Positions 26,945-35,873 of a stretch of 64,000 nucleotides of DNA are shown here, in pieces. The notes beneath the pieces are model-generated. The model was not told the DNA's origin and made no database searches. It saw only the letters and a program-made list of their open reading frames with translations. The position numbers were made by a program, and so were the translations under genes. The stretch is from the NCBI RefSeq assembly GCF_900106065.1, contig NZ_LT629796.1, positions 4,433,501-4,497,500 on the forward strand. The letters are read 5' to 3'. The number at the start of each line of letters is the position of its first letter. Position 1 is the stretch's first letter. This stretch comes from Pseudomonas mandelii. Its GTDB lineage: Bacteria; Pseudomonadota; Gammaproteobacteria; Pseudomonadales; Pseudomonadaceae.

Positions 26945-29320
26945 TTGGTAGAGTACGTAGTTTCCCTCGATAAGCTCGGCGTCCATGATGTAGAGCACGT
27001 AGGGGGCAAGAACGCATCCCTGGGCGAGATGATCAGTAACCTCGCAGGTGCCGGTGTATCGGTGCCCGGTGGCTTCGCCACGACAGCTCAGGCTTATCGT
27101 GATTTTCTGGAACTGAGCGGCCTGAACGATCAGATCCACGCCGCCCTCGACGCCCTGGACGTCGACGATGTCAACGCCTTGGCCAAGACTGGCGCCCAGA
27201 TCCGTCAATGGATCATGGAAGCCGAATTCCCCGAGAAACTCAACGCCGAGATCCGCACTGCGTTCGCCACGCTGTCGGCCGGCAACCCTGACATGGCCGT
27301 GGCCGTGCGTTCTTCCGCTACCGCCGAAGACCTGCCGGACGCTTCCTTCGCCGGTCAGCAGGAAACCTTCCTGAACATCCGTGGTGTCGAAAACGTTATT
27401 CGCGCCGCCAAAGAGGTGTTCGCCTCCCTGTTCAACGACCGCGCGATTTCCTACCGCGTCCACCAGGGCTTCGACCACAAACTGGTTGCCCTGTCGGCTG
27501 GCGTGCAGCGCATGGTCCGCTCCGAAACCGGCACCGCCGGCGTGATGTTCACCCTCGATACCGAATCGGGCTTCCGTGACGTGGTGTTCATCACCGGCGC
27601 CTACGGCCTGGGTGAAACCGTCGTACAAGGCGCGGTGAACCCGGATGAGTTCTATGTCCACAAAGGCACGCTGGCCGCCGGTCGTCCGGCCATCCTGCGT
27701 CGCAACCTGGGCAGCAAGGCCATCAAGATGATCTACGGCGAAGTCGCCACGGCCGGCAAGTCGGTCAAGACCATCGACGTGGACAAGGCCGATCGCGCCC
27801 GTTTCTGCCTGACCGACGCTGAAGTCAGCGAACTGGCCAAGCAAGCGATGATCATCGAGAAGCACTACAAGTGCCCGATGGACATCGAATGGGCCAAAGA
27901 CGGCGACGACGGCAAGCTCTACATCGTTCAGGCCCGTCCTGAAACCGTGAAGAGCCGCACCCAGGCCAACGTCATGGAACGCTACCTGTTGAAAGAAACC
28001 GGCACCGTGTTGGTTGAAGGTCGCGCCATCGGCCAGCGCATCGGCGCCGGCAAGGTCCGCATCATCAAGGACGTGTCCGAGATGGACAAGGTCCAGCCAG
28101 GCGACGTTCTGGTCTCCGACATGACCGACCCGGACTGGGAACCGGTCATGAAGCGCGCCAGCGCCATCGTCACCAATCGTGGCGGCCGTACTTGCCACGC
28201 GGCGATCATCGCTCGCGAGCTGGGCATCCCGGCCGTGGTCGGTTGCGGCAACGCCACCCAGCTGTTGCAAGACGGCCAGGGCGTGACTGTTTCCTGCGCT
28301 GAAGGCGACACCGGTTACATCTTCGAAGGCGAACTGGGCTTCGACATCAAGAAAAACTCCGTCGATGCCATGCCTGATCTGCCGTTCAAGATCATGATGA
28401 ACGTCGGTAACCCGGACCGTGCATTCGACTTCGCGCAACTGCCGAACGCCGGTGTGGGCCTGGCCCGTCTGGAATTCATCATCAACCGCATGATCGGCGT
28501 GCACCCCAAGGCGCTGCTGAACTACGCCGGGCTGCCGCAGGACATCAAGGACAGCGTCGACAAGCGCATTGCCGGTTACGACGATCCGGTCGGTTTCTAT
28601 GTCGAGAAACTGGTTGAAGGCATCAGCACCCTGGCCGCTGCGTTCACGCCGAAAAAGGTCATCGTGCGTCTGTCGGACTTCAAGTCCAACGAATACGCCA
28701 ACCTGATCGGCGGCAAGCTCTACGAGCCGGAAGAAGAAAACCCGATGCTGGGTTTCCGTGGCGCCTCGCGTTACATAAGCGAATCGTTCCGCGACTGCTT
28801 CGAACTCGAATGCCGTGCCCTCAAGCGCGTGCGCAACGAGATGGGCCTGACCAACGTCGAAATCATGGTGCCCTTCGTCCGTACCCTCGGCGAAGCCAGC
28901 CAGGTCATCGATCTGTTGGCGGAGAACGGTCTGAAGCGTGGCGAAAATGGTCTGCGCATCATCATGATGTGCGAGCTGCCGTCCAACGCCATCCTCGCTG
29001 AAGAATTCCTCGAGTTCTTCGACGGCTTCTCCATCGGCTCCAACGACCTGACCCAGCTGACCCTGGGCCTGGACCGTGACTCCGGGATCATCGCGCACCT
29101 GTTCGACGAGCGTAATCCGGCGGTCAAGAAGCTGCTGGCCAACGCGATTCAGGCCTGCAACAAGGCTGGCAAGTACATCGGCATTTGCGGTCAGGGCCCT
29201 TCGGACCACCCTGATCTGGCCAAGTGGCTGATGGAGCAGGGCATCGAAAGCGTTTCGCTGAACCCCGATTCCGTACTGGAAACCTGGTTCTTCCTGGCTG
29301 AAGGTCAGGCTTCGGCTTGA
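26945..29320 (+). CDS. ppsA: Phosphoenolpyruvate synthase PpsA
   Basis: 791 residues, the usual Pseudomonas length. It makes PEP, AMP and Pi from pyruvate and ATP for gluconeogenesis. The N-terminal ATP-grasp domain ([34 protein letters not shown] motif) is followed by the swivelling phosphohistidine domain with catalytic His in [14 protein letters not shown] (about residue 419), then the C-terminal PEP/pyruvate barrel ([23 protein letters not shown]). The start is a TTG at 26945 with GGAGA about 8 nt upstream. The Thr of RTCHA is the expected PpsR target. Confidence 0.96.
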   Translation: MVEYVVSLDKLGVHDVEHVGGKNASLGEMISNLAGAGVSVPGGFATTAQAYRDFLELSGLNDQIHAALDALDVDDVNALAKTGAQIRQWIMEAEFPEKLNAEIRTAFATLSAGNPDMAVAVRSSATAEDLPDASFAGQQETFLNIRGVENVIRAAKEVFASLFNDRAISYRVHQGFDHKLVALSAGVQRMVRSETGTAGVMFTLDTESGFRDVVFITGAYGLGETVVQGAVNPDEFYVHKGTLAAGRPAILRRNLGSKAIKMIYGEVATAGKSVKTIDVDKADRARFCLTDAEVSELAKQAMIIEKHYKCPMDIEWAKDGDDGKLYIVQARPETVKSRTQANVMERYLLKETGTVLVEGRAIGQRIGAGKVRIIKDVSEMDKVQPGDVLVSDMTDPDWEPVMKRASAIVTNRGGRTCHAAIIARELGIPAVVGCGNATQLLQDGQGVTVSCAEGDTGYIFEGELGFDIKKNSVDAMPDLPFKIMMNVGNPDRAFDFAQLPNAGVGLARLEFIINRMIGVHPKALLNYAGLPQDIKDSVDKRIAGYDDPVGFYVEKLVEGISTLAAAFTPKKVIVRLSDFKSNEYANLIGGKLYEPEEENPMLGFRGASRYISESFRDCFELECRALKRVRNEMGLTNVEIMVPFVRTLGEASQVIDLLAENGLKRGENGLRIIMMCELPSNAILAEEFLEFFDGFSIGSNDLTQLTLGLDRDSGIIAHLFDERNPAVKKLLANAIQACNKAGKYIGICGQGPSDHPDLAKWLMEQGIESVSLNPDSVLETWFFLAEGQASA

Positions 29321-29332
29321 TGGTGTGAGTGA

Positions 29333-29360
29333 AGCCCCGGCCGCTTTAGTGGCTGGGGCT
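29333..29360 (+). terminator. Hairpin after ppsA
   Basis: AGCCCCGGCC-GCTTTAGT-GGCTGGGGCT forms a G+C-rich stem followed by a short T/A stretch. First of two consecutive hairpins after the ppsA stop. Confidence 0.6.
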
Positions 29361-29374
29361 TTAAGATTCAAGTA

Positions 29375-29405
29375 GGGCGGGCTCCTCTGGAAGCCGCCCT
29401 TTTTT
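29375..29405 (+). terminator. Rho-independent terminator of ppsA
   Basis: GGGCGGGCTCCTCTGGAAGC followed by CGCCC gives a stem GGGCGG-CTTCC/GGAAG-CCGCCC and ends in TTTTTTT. A typical intrinsic terminator, directly upstream of the alpha/beta hydrolase gene. Confidence 0.85.
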
Positions 29406-29418
29406 GTGCAAGAGCATT

Positions 29419-30408
29419 ATGCAAAGCAGCAGCAACCTATTTCCTGTCGCCCTGATCAGCGCCGAGCGTCGCGGCGATCTGAGCGAAGATGTCTATCGTT
29501 TGAAACCTGGCAACAGCCCTGACGGCACCGTCGAACTGGCTGTGACGCGTCTTGGCATGGCTGATGAATCGTCCGTGCGTGGCGTGCCGGTGATTTTGTT
29601 GCACGGCAGCTTTTCCAATCGCCGGTTCTGGTTCTCGCCGAAAGGACTTGGGCTGGGCGCCTACCTGACGCGCCTGGGATTCGATGTCTGGATTCCCGAA
29701 ATGCGCGGTCACGGCCTGTCCCAGCGTAATCAGAACTACCGCAAGAACCGTGTTGCCGACTACGCCCGTTACGATCTGCCGGCCATTGGCGCGTTCGTGC
29801 GCGAGCAGAGCGGTCAGGTCCCGCACTGGATCGGTCACTCGCTGGGCGGCATCACATTGGCGGCGGCACTGGGTGGGGAATACATCGGCGAGCCTGTCGT
29901 GGCGTCGGCGGCGTTCTTCGGCACGCAGGTCAGTCGCACCTACTGGCCGTTGAAAATTCCACCGGTGGAGTGGAGCGGGCGCTTCATTCTCAAGCGTTTC
30001 GCCCAACTGTCCGGTTCGCGGCTCAAGCGTGGCCCGGAGGACGAGCCGATTGGCCTGGCCCTGGAAAGCATGCGCTGGTATGGCCTGTTCGGGCGCTTCG
30101 GCGAGGCGGAGAAGGACTGGTGGGCGGGATTGGCCGACGTTCAAATACCGGTGCTGGCCGTGAGTGCCGCTGGCGATCACCAGGATCCGGCATGGGCGTG
30201 CCGCAAGTTGTTCGATCAAATGGGTTCCGAACACAAGCAATTCATCAACCTTGGCCGCGAGCAGGGCTTTGGCGATAATTTCGGTCACGTGGAAATGCTC
30301 GTCAGCAAAGCCGCCCAAACTGAAGTCTGGCCGTTGGTAGCGCGCTGGCTGGCTGATCAGCAAACGCCTTTACTGGGAGAAAAGCCGGATTTGGCCACGG
30401 CAATCTGA
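29419..30408 (+). CDS. Alpha/beta-fold hydrolase
   Basis: About 329 residues. The oxyanion region is LLHGSFSNRRFW. The nucleophile elbow is GHSLGG (in HWIGHSLGGITLAA, about residue 140). The likely acid lies in SAAGDHQDPA, and the catalytic His in GDNFGHVEML near the C-terminus. Substrate unknown; lipase- or esterase-like. The ATG at 29419 is chosen over an upstream TTG that sits inside the terminator. It is transcribed independently of ppsA. Confidence 0.82.
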   Translation: MQSSSNLFPVALISAERRGDLSEDVYRLKPGNSPDGTVELAVTRLGMADESSVRGVPVILLHGSFSNRRFWFSPKGLGLGAYLTRLGFDVWIPEMRGHGLSQRNQNYRKNRVADYARYDLPAIGAFVREQSGQVPHWIGHSLGGITLAAALGGEYIGEPVVASAAFFGTQVSRTYWPLKIPPVEWSGRFILKRFAQLSGSRLKRGPEDEPIGLALESMRWYGLFGRFGEAEKDWWAGLADVQIPVLAVSAAGDHQDPAWACRKLFDQMGSEHKQFINLGREQGFGDNFGHVEMLVSKAAQTEVWPLVARWLADQQTPLLGEKPDLATAI

Positions 30409-30529
30409 GCCTGATGCTCTAACAAGGGCATTTCGCTCTGTTCGGCTTGAGGCTAAGATATGACGCATTGAGCTGTTCCGGTCACTTTGCGACACACTCG
30501 ATTGTCTTCCTCTCTACAGGAGTTTCTCG

Positions 30530-31021
30530 ATGAACCATTACCTCACGCCTGACCTGTGCGACGCCTACCCGGAGCTGGTGCAGGTGCTGGAACCGATGTT
30601 CAGCAATTTCGGCGGCCGTGATTCTTTCGGCGGCGAAATCGTGACCATCAAGTGCTTCGAAGACAACTCGCTGGTCAAGGAACAAGCCGAGCTCAAGGGC
30701 AATGGCAAGGTGCTGGTGGTCGACGGTGGCGGTTCCCTGCGTCGTGCCCTGCTGGGCGACATGATCGCCGAGAAAGCCGCGAACAACGGCTGGGAAGGGC
30801 TGGTGATCTATGGTTGCATCCGTGACGTCGACGTCATTGCGCAAACCGACCTGGGGGTTCAGGCACTGGCGAGCCATCCCATGAAGACCGACAAGCGTGG
30901 TATCGGCGATCTCAACGTGGCGGTGACCTTTGCGGGCGTGACCTTCCATCCAGGCCATTACATCTACGCGGACAACAACGGCGTGATCATCTCGCCAAGC
31001 CCGCTGAAGATGCCTGAATAA
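30530..31021 (+). CDS. rraA: RraA, inhibitor of RNase E activity / HMG-like aldolase fold
   Basis: 163 residues. The RraA/MenG-like fold is shown by [44 protein letters not shown] and [11 protein letters not shown]. RraA binds RNase E and dampens mRNA decay in enterobacteria; some homologues act as HMG/CHA aldolases, and the Arg-Asp of IRDVD is compatible with that. CAGGAG precedes the start. Precedes zntB by 26 nt, possibly co-transcribed. Confidence 0.92.
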   Translation: MNHYLTPDLCDAYPELVQVLEPMFSNFGGRDSFGGEIVTIKCFEDNSLVKEQAELKGNGKVLVVDGGGSLRRALLGDMIAEKAANNGWEGLVIYGCIRDVDVIAQTDLGVQALASHPMKTDKRGIGDLNVAVTFAGVTFHPGHYIYADNNGVIISPSPLKMPE

Positions 31022-31047
31022 AGCGCAAGACCAACAAAGGGGTGAGG

Positions 31048-32043
31048 ATGTTCGAGGAAGAAAACGCGCAGTGGGGGCTGGTGCATGCCCTGGTGCTGGA
31101 TGGTAAAGGCGGTGCGCGTTCGATAGCCCGGACTGAACTCGATGACTTGCAGCTACAGGCCCATGAAAGCCTGTGGCTGCATTGGGATCGCAGTCACCCG
31201 CAAACCCAGACCTGGCTGCGCAAATCCAGCGGTCTGAGTGAATTCAGCTGTGACCTGCTGCTCGAAGAGAACACCCGTCCGCGCCTTCTGCCGCTGCCGG
31301 ACTCCGAACTCCTGCTGTTTCTGCGCGGGGTCAACCTGAACCCGGGCGCAGAACCGGAAGACATGGTCTCGGTGCGTATCTTCGCCTCAGCCCAGCGTGT
31401 GATTTCCCTTCGCCTGCGTCCATTGCGCGCCACTGATGAGTTGCTGGTGACGCTGGCCGAAGGCAAAGGGCCGAAAACCGCCTCCGAACTCATCCTTTAT
31501 ATGGCTCAGTACCTCACCCACAAGGTGCAGGATCTGGTCAGTTGCCTCTCGGAAGTGGTCGATGAGGAAGAAGAAAAACTGGATGCCGACGAACGGTATA
31601 CACCCGAGCACGGCGCCATTTTGCAGATCCGTCGACGGGCTGCTGCACTGAAACGTTTCCTTGCTCCGCAGCGGGAAATTTTCGGACAGCTGACGCGGAT
31701 AAAACTGCCCTGGTTCGTCGAAGACGATGGCGATTACTGGAACGAATTGAACAACAGCCTGACCCGATATCTTGAGGAGCTGGAATTGACCCGGGAGCGG
31801 GTGGGGCTGGTCCTCGAGGCTGAAGACCGACGTTTGAGCGTGCGCATGAATCGCACGATGTACCGCTTCGGGATCATCACCGGGATCTTTTTGCCGATGA
31901 GTTTTCTGACCGGTCTTCTGGGCATCAACGTCGGTGGAATTCCATTCTCCGCCAGCCCTTATGGGTTCCTGATCGCGTGCCTGATGATGGTTTCGGTAGC
32001 GCTCGGACAGTGGTGGTTATTTAGACGTTTGCGCTGGGTGTGA
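31048..32043 (+). CDS. zntB: Zinc transporter ZntB, CorA family
   Basis: 331 residues. A soluble N-terminal domain and long coiled stalk precede two C-terminal membrane helices (FGIITGIFLPMSFLTGLLGINVG and GFLIACLMMVSVALGQWWLF, in parts). The loop GIN replaces the Mg-selective GMN, which is typical of ZntB-type proteins. ATG 31048 is chosen over GTG 31042 because AAAGGGG is spaced correctly for it. The small gap to crfX suggests possible read-through. Confidence 0.88.
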   Translation: MFEEENAQWGLVHALVLDGKGGARSIARTELDDLQLQAHESLWLHWDRSHPQTQTWLRKSSGLSEFSCDLLLEENTRPRLLPLPDSELLLFLRGVNLNPGAEPEDMVSVRIFASAQRVISLRLRPLRATDELLVTLAEGKGPKTASELILYMAQYLTHKVQDLVSCLSEVVDEEEEKLDADERYTPEHGAILQIRRRAAALKRFLAPQREIFGQLTRIKLPWFVEDDGDYWNELNNSLTRYLEELELTRERVGLVLEAEDRRLSVRMNRTMYRFGIITGIFLPMSFLTGLLGINVGGIPFSASPYGFLIACLMMVSVALGQWWLFRRLRWV

Positions 32044-32106
32044 CGATGAGCCATGTGACCCGGGCAAATTTGACCGCGTCTTTCACAGACATCACGAGAG
32101 GTGCGT

Positions 32107-32355
32107 ATGCACGATCCGTTTGAACAGTCTTTGCGCGACATGCTGAACGCCTCGCCGTCCACCCGTGACGACGATGCGTGCCTTGGGCGTGTCCTGAAAA
32201 CCGCCAACCGCCAGGTCGGCGCTGGCGATCTGTTCAGCCTGCTGGGCCGCTGGTTGCCCGCGCTGATGATTGCCCTCAATAACGGCTCGGCCCACGTCTC
32301 GCCGGTATCCCGCCACCGTAAACCTACCGTTCGCACCGCTGATAAGGCTGATTGA
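32107..32355 (+). CDS. crfX: CrfX, small protein of the sigX locus
   Basis: 82 residues (MHDPFEQSLRDMLNAS...). Its position immediately before cmpX-sigX-oprF identifies it as CrfX/CfrX of Pseudomonas, a conserved protein of unclear function in the SigX regulon. A C-terminal basic stretch (SRHRKPTVR) is visible, and GRWLPALMIALNN is mildly amphipathic. AGAGG lies 6 nt before the ATG at 32107; an upstream GTG at 32101 has no spacing from it. Its stop is 2 nt from the cmpX start, implying coupled translation. Confidence 0.85.
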   Translation: MHDPFEQSLRDMLNASPSTRDDDACLGRVLKTANRQVGAGDLFSLLGRWLPALMIALNNGSAHVSPVSRHRKPTVRTADKAD

Positions 32356-32357
32356 AT

Positions 32358-33182
32358 ATGGAACTTGATCTCTGGACACAGAGCCTCGTCACTGCAATGA
32401 CTGCGTTATGGACCAAGGTGGCCAATTTCATCCCGAACCTGTTCGGCGCGCTGGTTGTGCTGCTGTTGGGTTTCGTCGTTGCGAAACTTTTGGATACTTT
32501 GCTGTCGAAGTTGCTCGCCAAGCTGGGCCTTGATCGCCTGATGGGCGGCACCGGTCTGACTAAATTGCTGTCCCGGGCCGGCTTGCAAGTGCCGATCTCG
32601 ACCCTGATCGGAAAGATTGTCTATTGGTTCGTTCTGCTGATTTTTCTGGTTTCTGCCGCAGAGTCCCTTGGACTTGAGCGAGTTTCGGCTACGCTTGACA
32701 TGCTTGCGCTGTATTTGCCGAAAGTATTTGGCGCCGCGCTGGTGCTGCTGGTGGGTGTGTTGCTGGCGCAACTGGCCAATGGGCTGGTGCGTGGTGCCGC
32801 AGAGGGCGTAGGGCTGGATTACGCTGCGGGCCTGGGGCGAATTGCCCAGGGGCTGGTAATTATCATCAGTATTTCGGTCGCGATCAGCCAGTTGGAGGTC
32901 AAGACTGACCTGCTCAACCACGTGATTGTGATCGTTTTGATTACCGTTGGTCTGGCAGTTGCGCTGGCCATGGGGTTGGGAAGCCGGGAAATTGCCGGTC
33001 AGATTCTTGCGGGAATCTATGTGCGTGAGTTGTATCAGGTTGGGCAACAAGTGCGTGTTGGCGAGGTCGAAGGTCAGATCGAAGAGATCGGCACGGTTAA
33101 AACCACATTGCTGACCGATGAGGGTGAGCTAGTCTCTCTCTCCAATCGGATCCTCCTGGAGCAGCATGTGAGTAGCCGCTAA
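32358..33182 (+). CDS. cmpX: CmpX, MscS-related membrane protein
   Basis: 274 residues. Conserved TM segments are LFGALVVLLLGFVVAKLLDTLL, VYWFVLLIFLVSAAESLG, VFGAALVLLVGVLLAQLA and HVIVIVLITVGLAVALAMGLG (quoted in part). A small cytoplasmic beta domain with the MscS-like motif QVRVGEVEGQIEEIGTVKTTL is at the C-terminus. CmpX affects membrane homeostasis, c-di-GMP and SigX activity in Pseudomonas. It starts 2 nt after crfX and is followed by a hairpin before sigX. Confidence 0.88.
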   Translation: MELDLWTQSLVTAMTALWTKVANFIPNLFGALVVLLLGFVVAKLLDTLLSKLLAKLGLDRLMGGTGLTKLLSRAGLQVPISTLIGKIVYWFVLLIFLVSAAESLGLERVSATLDMLALYLPKVFGAALVLLVGVLLAQLANGLVRGAAEGVGLDYAAGLGRIAQGLVIIISISVAISQLEVKTDLLNHVIVIVLITVGLAVALAMGLGSREIAGQILAGIYVRELYQVGQQVRVGEVEGQIEEIGTVKTTLLTDEGELVSLSNRILLEQHVSSR

Positions 33183-33206
33183 CCCGGCAAACCCTGCTAA
33201 TGTATG

Positions 33207-33239
33207 CCGCCGCAAAGTGCCCTGTAAGGGCTGCGGCGG
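33207..33239 (+). promoter_or_regulatory. Long hairpin between cmpX and sigX
   Basis: CCGCCGCA (33207-33214) pairs with TGCGGCGG (33232-33239), with an inner GCCC/GGGC stem. No U-tract follows, so it is more likely an mRNA processing, stability or attenuation structure in the sigX leader than a classic terminator. Confidence 0.55.
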
Positions 33240-33269
33240 ACATTGACCTGACTGTCGGCCCGACTTGTT

Positions 33270-33860
33270 TTGAATAAAGCTCAATCGCTCTCCACGCGCT
33301 ACGACCCCCGCGAGCTCTCTGATGAGGAGTTGGTCGCGCGCTCGCATACCGAGCTGTTTCACGTAACACGCGCCTATGAAGAACTGATGCGGCGTTACCA
33401 ACGAACATTATTTAACGTCTGTGCACGATATCTGGGGAACGATCGCGACGCGGACGATGTCTGTCAGGAAGTGATGTTGAAGGTGTTGTATGGCCTGAAG
33501 AACTTCGAGGGAAAATCGAAGTTCAAAACGTGGCTCTACAGCATCACGTACAACGAATGCATCACACAGTATCGGAAGGAACGGCGAAAGCGTCGCTTGA
33601 TGGACGCTTTGAGTCTGGACCCCCTCGAGGAAGCGTCTGAAGAAAAGACGCCGAAACCCGAGGATAAGGGTGGACTTGATCGCTGGCTGGTGTATGTGAA
33701 CCCGATTGACCGTGAAATTCTGGTGCTACGATTTGTCGCAGAGCTGGAGTTTCAGGAGATCGCAGACATCATGCACATGGGTTTGAGTGCAACAAAAATG
33801 CGGTACAAACGCGCTCTAGACAAATTGCGTGAGAAATTTGCAGGCATTGCTGAAACTTAG
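33270..33860 (+). CDS. sigX: ECF sigma factor SigX
   Basis: 196 residues, identical in length to known SigX. Region 2 (YEELMRRYQRTLFNVCARYLGN, DVCQEVMLKVLYGLKNFEGKSKFKTWLY, in parts) and region 4 (REILVLRFVAELEFQEIADIMHMGLSATKMRYKRAL, in parts) are clear. SigX drives oprF and envelope and fatty-acid genes in response to membrane state. The start is a TTG at 33270. An in-frame TGA lies 21 nt upstream and no Shine-Dalgarno is apparent, so initiation should be weak. No dedicated anti-sigma factor follows. Confidence 0.93.
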   Translation: MNKAQSLSTRYDPRELSDEELVARSHTELFHVTRAYEELMRRYQRTLFNVCARYLGNDRDADDVCQEVMLKVLYGLKNFEGKSKFKTWLYSITYNECITQYRKERRKRRLMDALSLDPLEEASEEKTPKPEDKGGLDRWLVYVNPIDREILVLRFVAELEFQEIADIMHMGLSATKMRYKRALDKLREKFAGIAET

Positions 33861-33886
33861 TTCGGCGCAAATATCTCTTACGTGTA

Positions 33887-33908
33887 GGCAAGTTCTGATA
33901 GACTTGCC
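33887..33908 (+). promoter_or_regulatory. Hairpin in sigX-oprF interval
   Basis: GGCAAGT-TCTGATAG-ACTTGCC, 27 nt after the sigX stop and 59 nt before oprF. No U-run. It may be an oprF leader stem or a partial terminator/processing site. Confidence 0.45.
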
Positions 33909-33967
33909 GCCGAGTTGTCCCCCGGTTTGCGGGACTGCTTCACAATCACCAGATGGGGATTTAACGG

Positions 33968-35002
33968 ATGAAACTGAAAAACACCTTGGGCTTGGCCATT
34001 GGTTCTTTGATTGCCGCCACTTCGTTCGGCGCTCTGGCACAAGGCCAAGGCGCAGTTGAAATCGAAGGCTTCGCTAAGAAAGAACAATTCGACAGCGCTC
34101 GTAACTTCAAGAACAACGGCAACCTGTTCGGCGGCTCGATCGGTTACTTCTTGACCGACGACGTTGAACTGCGTCTGGGCTACGACGAAGTGCACAACGT
34201 TCGTTCCGACGACGGTCGTAACATCAAGGGCGCTAACACCGCTCTGGACGCTCTGTACCACTTCAACAACCCAGGTGACATGCTGCGTCCTTACGTCTCT
34301 GCCGGTTTCTCGGACCAGAGCATCGACCAGAATGGCAGCAACGGCCGCAACCGTTCGACCTTCGCCAACGTTGGCGGCGGTGCCAAGCTGTACTTCACTG
34401 ACAACTTCTATGCCCGTGCTGGCGTTGAAGCTCAGTACAACATCGACCAAGGCGACACCGAGTGGGCTCCAAGCGTCGGTATCGGTGTGAACTTCGGTGG
34501 CGGCTCCAAGCCTGCTGCTGCTCCAGTTCCAGCACCAGCTGAAGTCTGCTCCGACAGCGACAACGATGGCGTTTGCGACAACGTTGACAAGTGCCCGGAC
34601 ACCCCAGCCAACGTAACTGTTGACGCTGATGGCTGCCCAGCAGTTGCTGAAGTTGTTCGTGTTGAACTGGACGTGAAATTCGACTTCGACAAGTCGGTAG
34701 TCAAGCCTAACAGCTACGGCGACATCAAAAACCTCGCTGATTTCATGAAACAGTACCCATCCACCACCACTACTGTTGAAGGTCACACTGACTCCGTCGG
34801 TCCTGACGCTTACAACCAGAAACTGTCCGAGCGTCGTGCAAACGCCGTTAAGCAAGTTCTGACCAACCAGTACGGTGTTGAATCGACCCGCGTTCAGTCT
34901 GTTGGCTACGGCGAATCCCGCCCAGTTGCTGACAACAAAACTGAAGCTGGCCGCGCTGTAAACCGTCGCGTAGAAGCGCAGGTTGAAGCTCAAGCTAAGT
35001 AA
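33968..35002 (+). CDS. oprF: Major outer-membrane porin OprF
   Basis: 344 residues. The signal peptide (MKLKNTLGLAIGSLIAATSFG, cleavage after ALA near 24) is followed by an N-terminal eight-strand beta-barrel (to about residue 180). An Ala-Pro-rich linker (PAAAPVPAPAE) precedes a Cys-containing DSDNDGVCDNVDKCPDTP segment. The C-terminal OmpA peptidoglycan-binding domain contains the NxxLSxxRA motif (NQKLSERRANAV). It anchors the envelope and forms a nonspecific pore. GGGGA precedes the start and an intrinsic terminator follows. Codon use is strongly biased, as expected for an abundant protein. Confidence 0.97.
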   Translation: MKLKNTLGLAIGSLIAATSFGALAQGQGAVEIEGFAKKEQFDSARNFKNNGNLFGGSIGYFLTDDVELRLGYDEVHNVRSDDGRNIKGANTALDALYHFNNPGDMLRPYVSAGFSDQSIDQNGSNGRNRSTFANVGGGAKLYFTDNFYARAGVEAQYNIDQGDTEWAPSVGIGVNFGGGSKPAAAPVPAPAEVCSDSDNDGVCDNVDKCPDTPANVTVDADGCPAVAEVVRVELDVKFDFDKSVVKPNSYGDIKNLADFMKQYPSTTTTVEGHTDSVGPDAYNQKLSERRANAVKQVLTNQYGVESTRVQSVGYGESRPVADNKTEAGRAVNRRVEAQVEAQAK

Positions 35003-35020
35003 TTAGCCCGCAGCTCTGAG

Positions 35021-35050
35021 AAAAGCCCGGCTTAGGCCGGGCTTTTCTTT
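35021..35050 (+). terminator. Rho-independent terminator of oprF
   Basis: AAAAGCCCGGCTTAGGCCGGGCTTTT perfect stem (GCCCGGC/GCCGGGC) followed by CTTT. Confidence 0.92.
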
Positions 35051-35077
35051 GTCTGCGATTTGGTGAGGGGCGAGCCG

Positions 35078-35863
35078 TCAGGCGCGTTGATATCCAGCAT
35101 TGATGTCGACGGACAAGTCCGCTTCGCGAGCAGACTCGTTCCCACAGTAAAGCGCAGAGCGGGCTGCTACCGCGCCAATGACCAGGATCGCCGGGCTTTT
35201 CAATTCGAATGCTGAGGCATCCTGTTCCATGGCCGTCAAATTGCTCCGACATTCCCGTTGGTGCGCCAGGGACGCGTTTTCAATCATCGCCACCGGCATA
35301 TCCGCCGCCATCCCCCCGGCCAGCAGCTGCTCGCGGATCTCGCTCAGCTTCGCCACGCCCATATAAATCACCAGCGTCGTGCCGCCCTGGGCCAGGGCCT
35401 GCCAGTTCAGGCTGCTGCCGTCCTGAGTGTGGGCGGTGACCAGCGTCACGCCACGGGCTACGCCTCTGAGGGTCAGCGGAATATCGCATTGCGTCGCACC
35501 CGCCAGCCCGGCAGTGATGCCGTTGACCAGTTCGACTTCAACGCCGTGCTCGCGCAACCACTGTGCCTCTTCACCGCCGCGACCGAAGATGCACGGATCG
35601 CCGCCCTTGAGCCGTACCACGCATTTGCCGTGGCGGGCATAACGCAGCATCAGGCGATGAATGAAGGCTTGAGGCGTGGAACGACAGCCGCCGCGTTTGC
35701 CCACAGGAATGATCCGCGCGCCGGGGCAATGCTCCAGCACCGCGTCATTGACCAGATCGTCGATCAGCACCACATCTGCTTCGCTCAACGCCCGAACAGC
35801 CTTGAGGGTCAGCAATTCAGGGTCGCCGGGACCTGCACCCACCAGCCAGACTTTTGCGCTCAT
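35078..35863 (-). CDS. cobA: Uroporphyrinogen-III C-methyltransferase (CobA/SUMT)
   Basis: 261 residues. It methylates uroporphyrinogen III at C2 and C7 to precorrin-2 for siroheme and cobalamin. Motifs are VGAGPGDPELLTLKA (about 7-21), VRLKGGDPCIFGRGGEE, NGITAGLAGA and LVIYMGVAKL. The start MSAKVW at 35863 has GAGGAA at proper spacing. Its place 10 nt after the nitrate reductase gene fits a need for siroheme in nitrite reduction. The last 25 residues or so (after VGAVAARSALY) are encoded by a REP-like sequence (reverse complement begins GTGGGAACGAGTCTGCTCGC), so the C-terminus has probably been rewritten by repeat insertion. Confidence 0.92.
   Translation of the reverse strand: MSAKVWLVGAGPGDPELLTLKAVRALSEADVVLIDDLVNDAVLEHCPGARIIPVGKRGGCRSTPQAFIHRLMLRYARHGKCVVRLKGGDPCIFGRGGEEAQWLREHGVEVELVNGITAGLAGATQCDIPLTLRGVARGVTLVTAHTQDGSSLNWQALAQGGTTLVIYMGVAKLSEIREQLLAGGMAADMPVAMIENASLAHQRECRSNLTAMEQDASAFELKSPAILVIGAVAARSALYCGNESAREADLSVDINAGYQRA
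35106..35153. repeat. REP element inside the cobA 3' end
   Basis: TTCGCGAGCAGACTCGTTCC matches the REP core with two substitutions. It lies within the cobA coding frame rather than after its stop, unlike most other REP copies in the window. Confidence 0.7.
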
Positions 35864-35873
35864 CGTATTTTCC

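Noticed and set aside
26849..29371. 840-codon minus-strand frame opposite ppsA
   Set aside because: Mirror frame of a highly biased gene; no domain motifs, no promoter.
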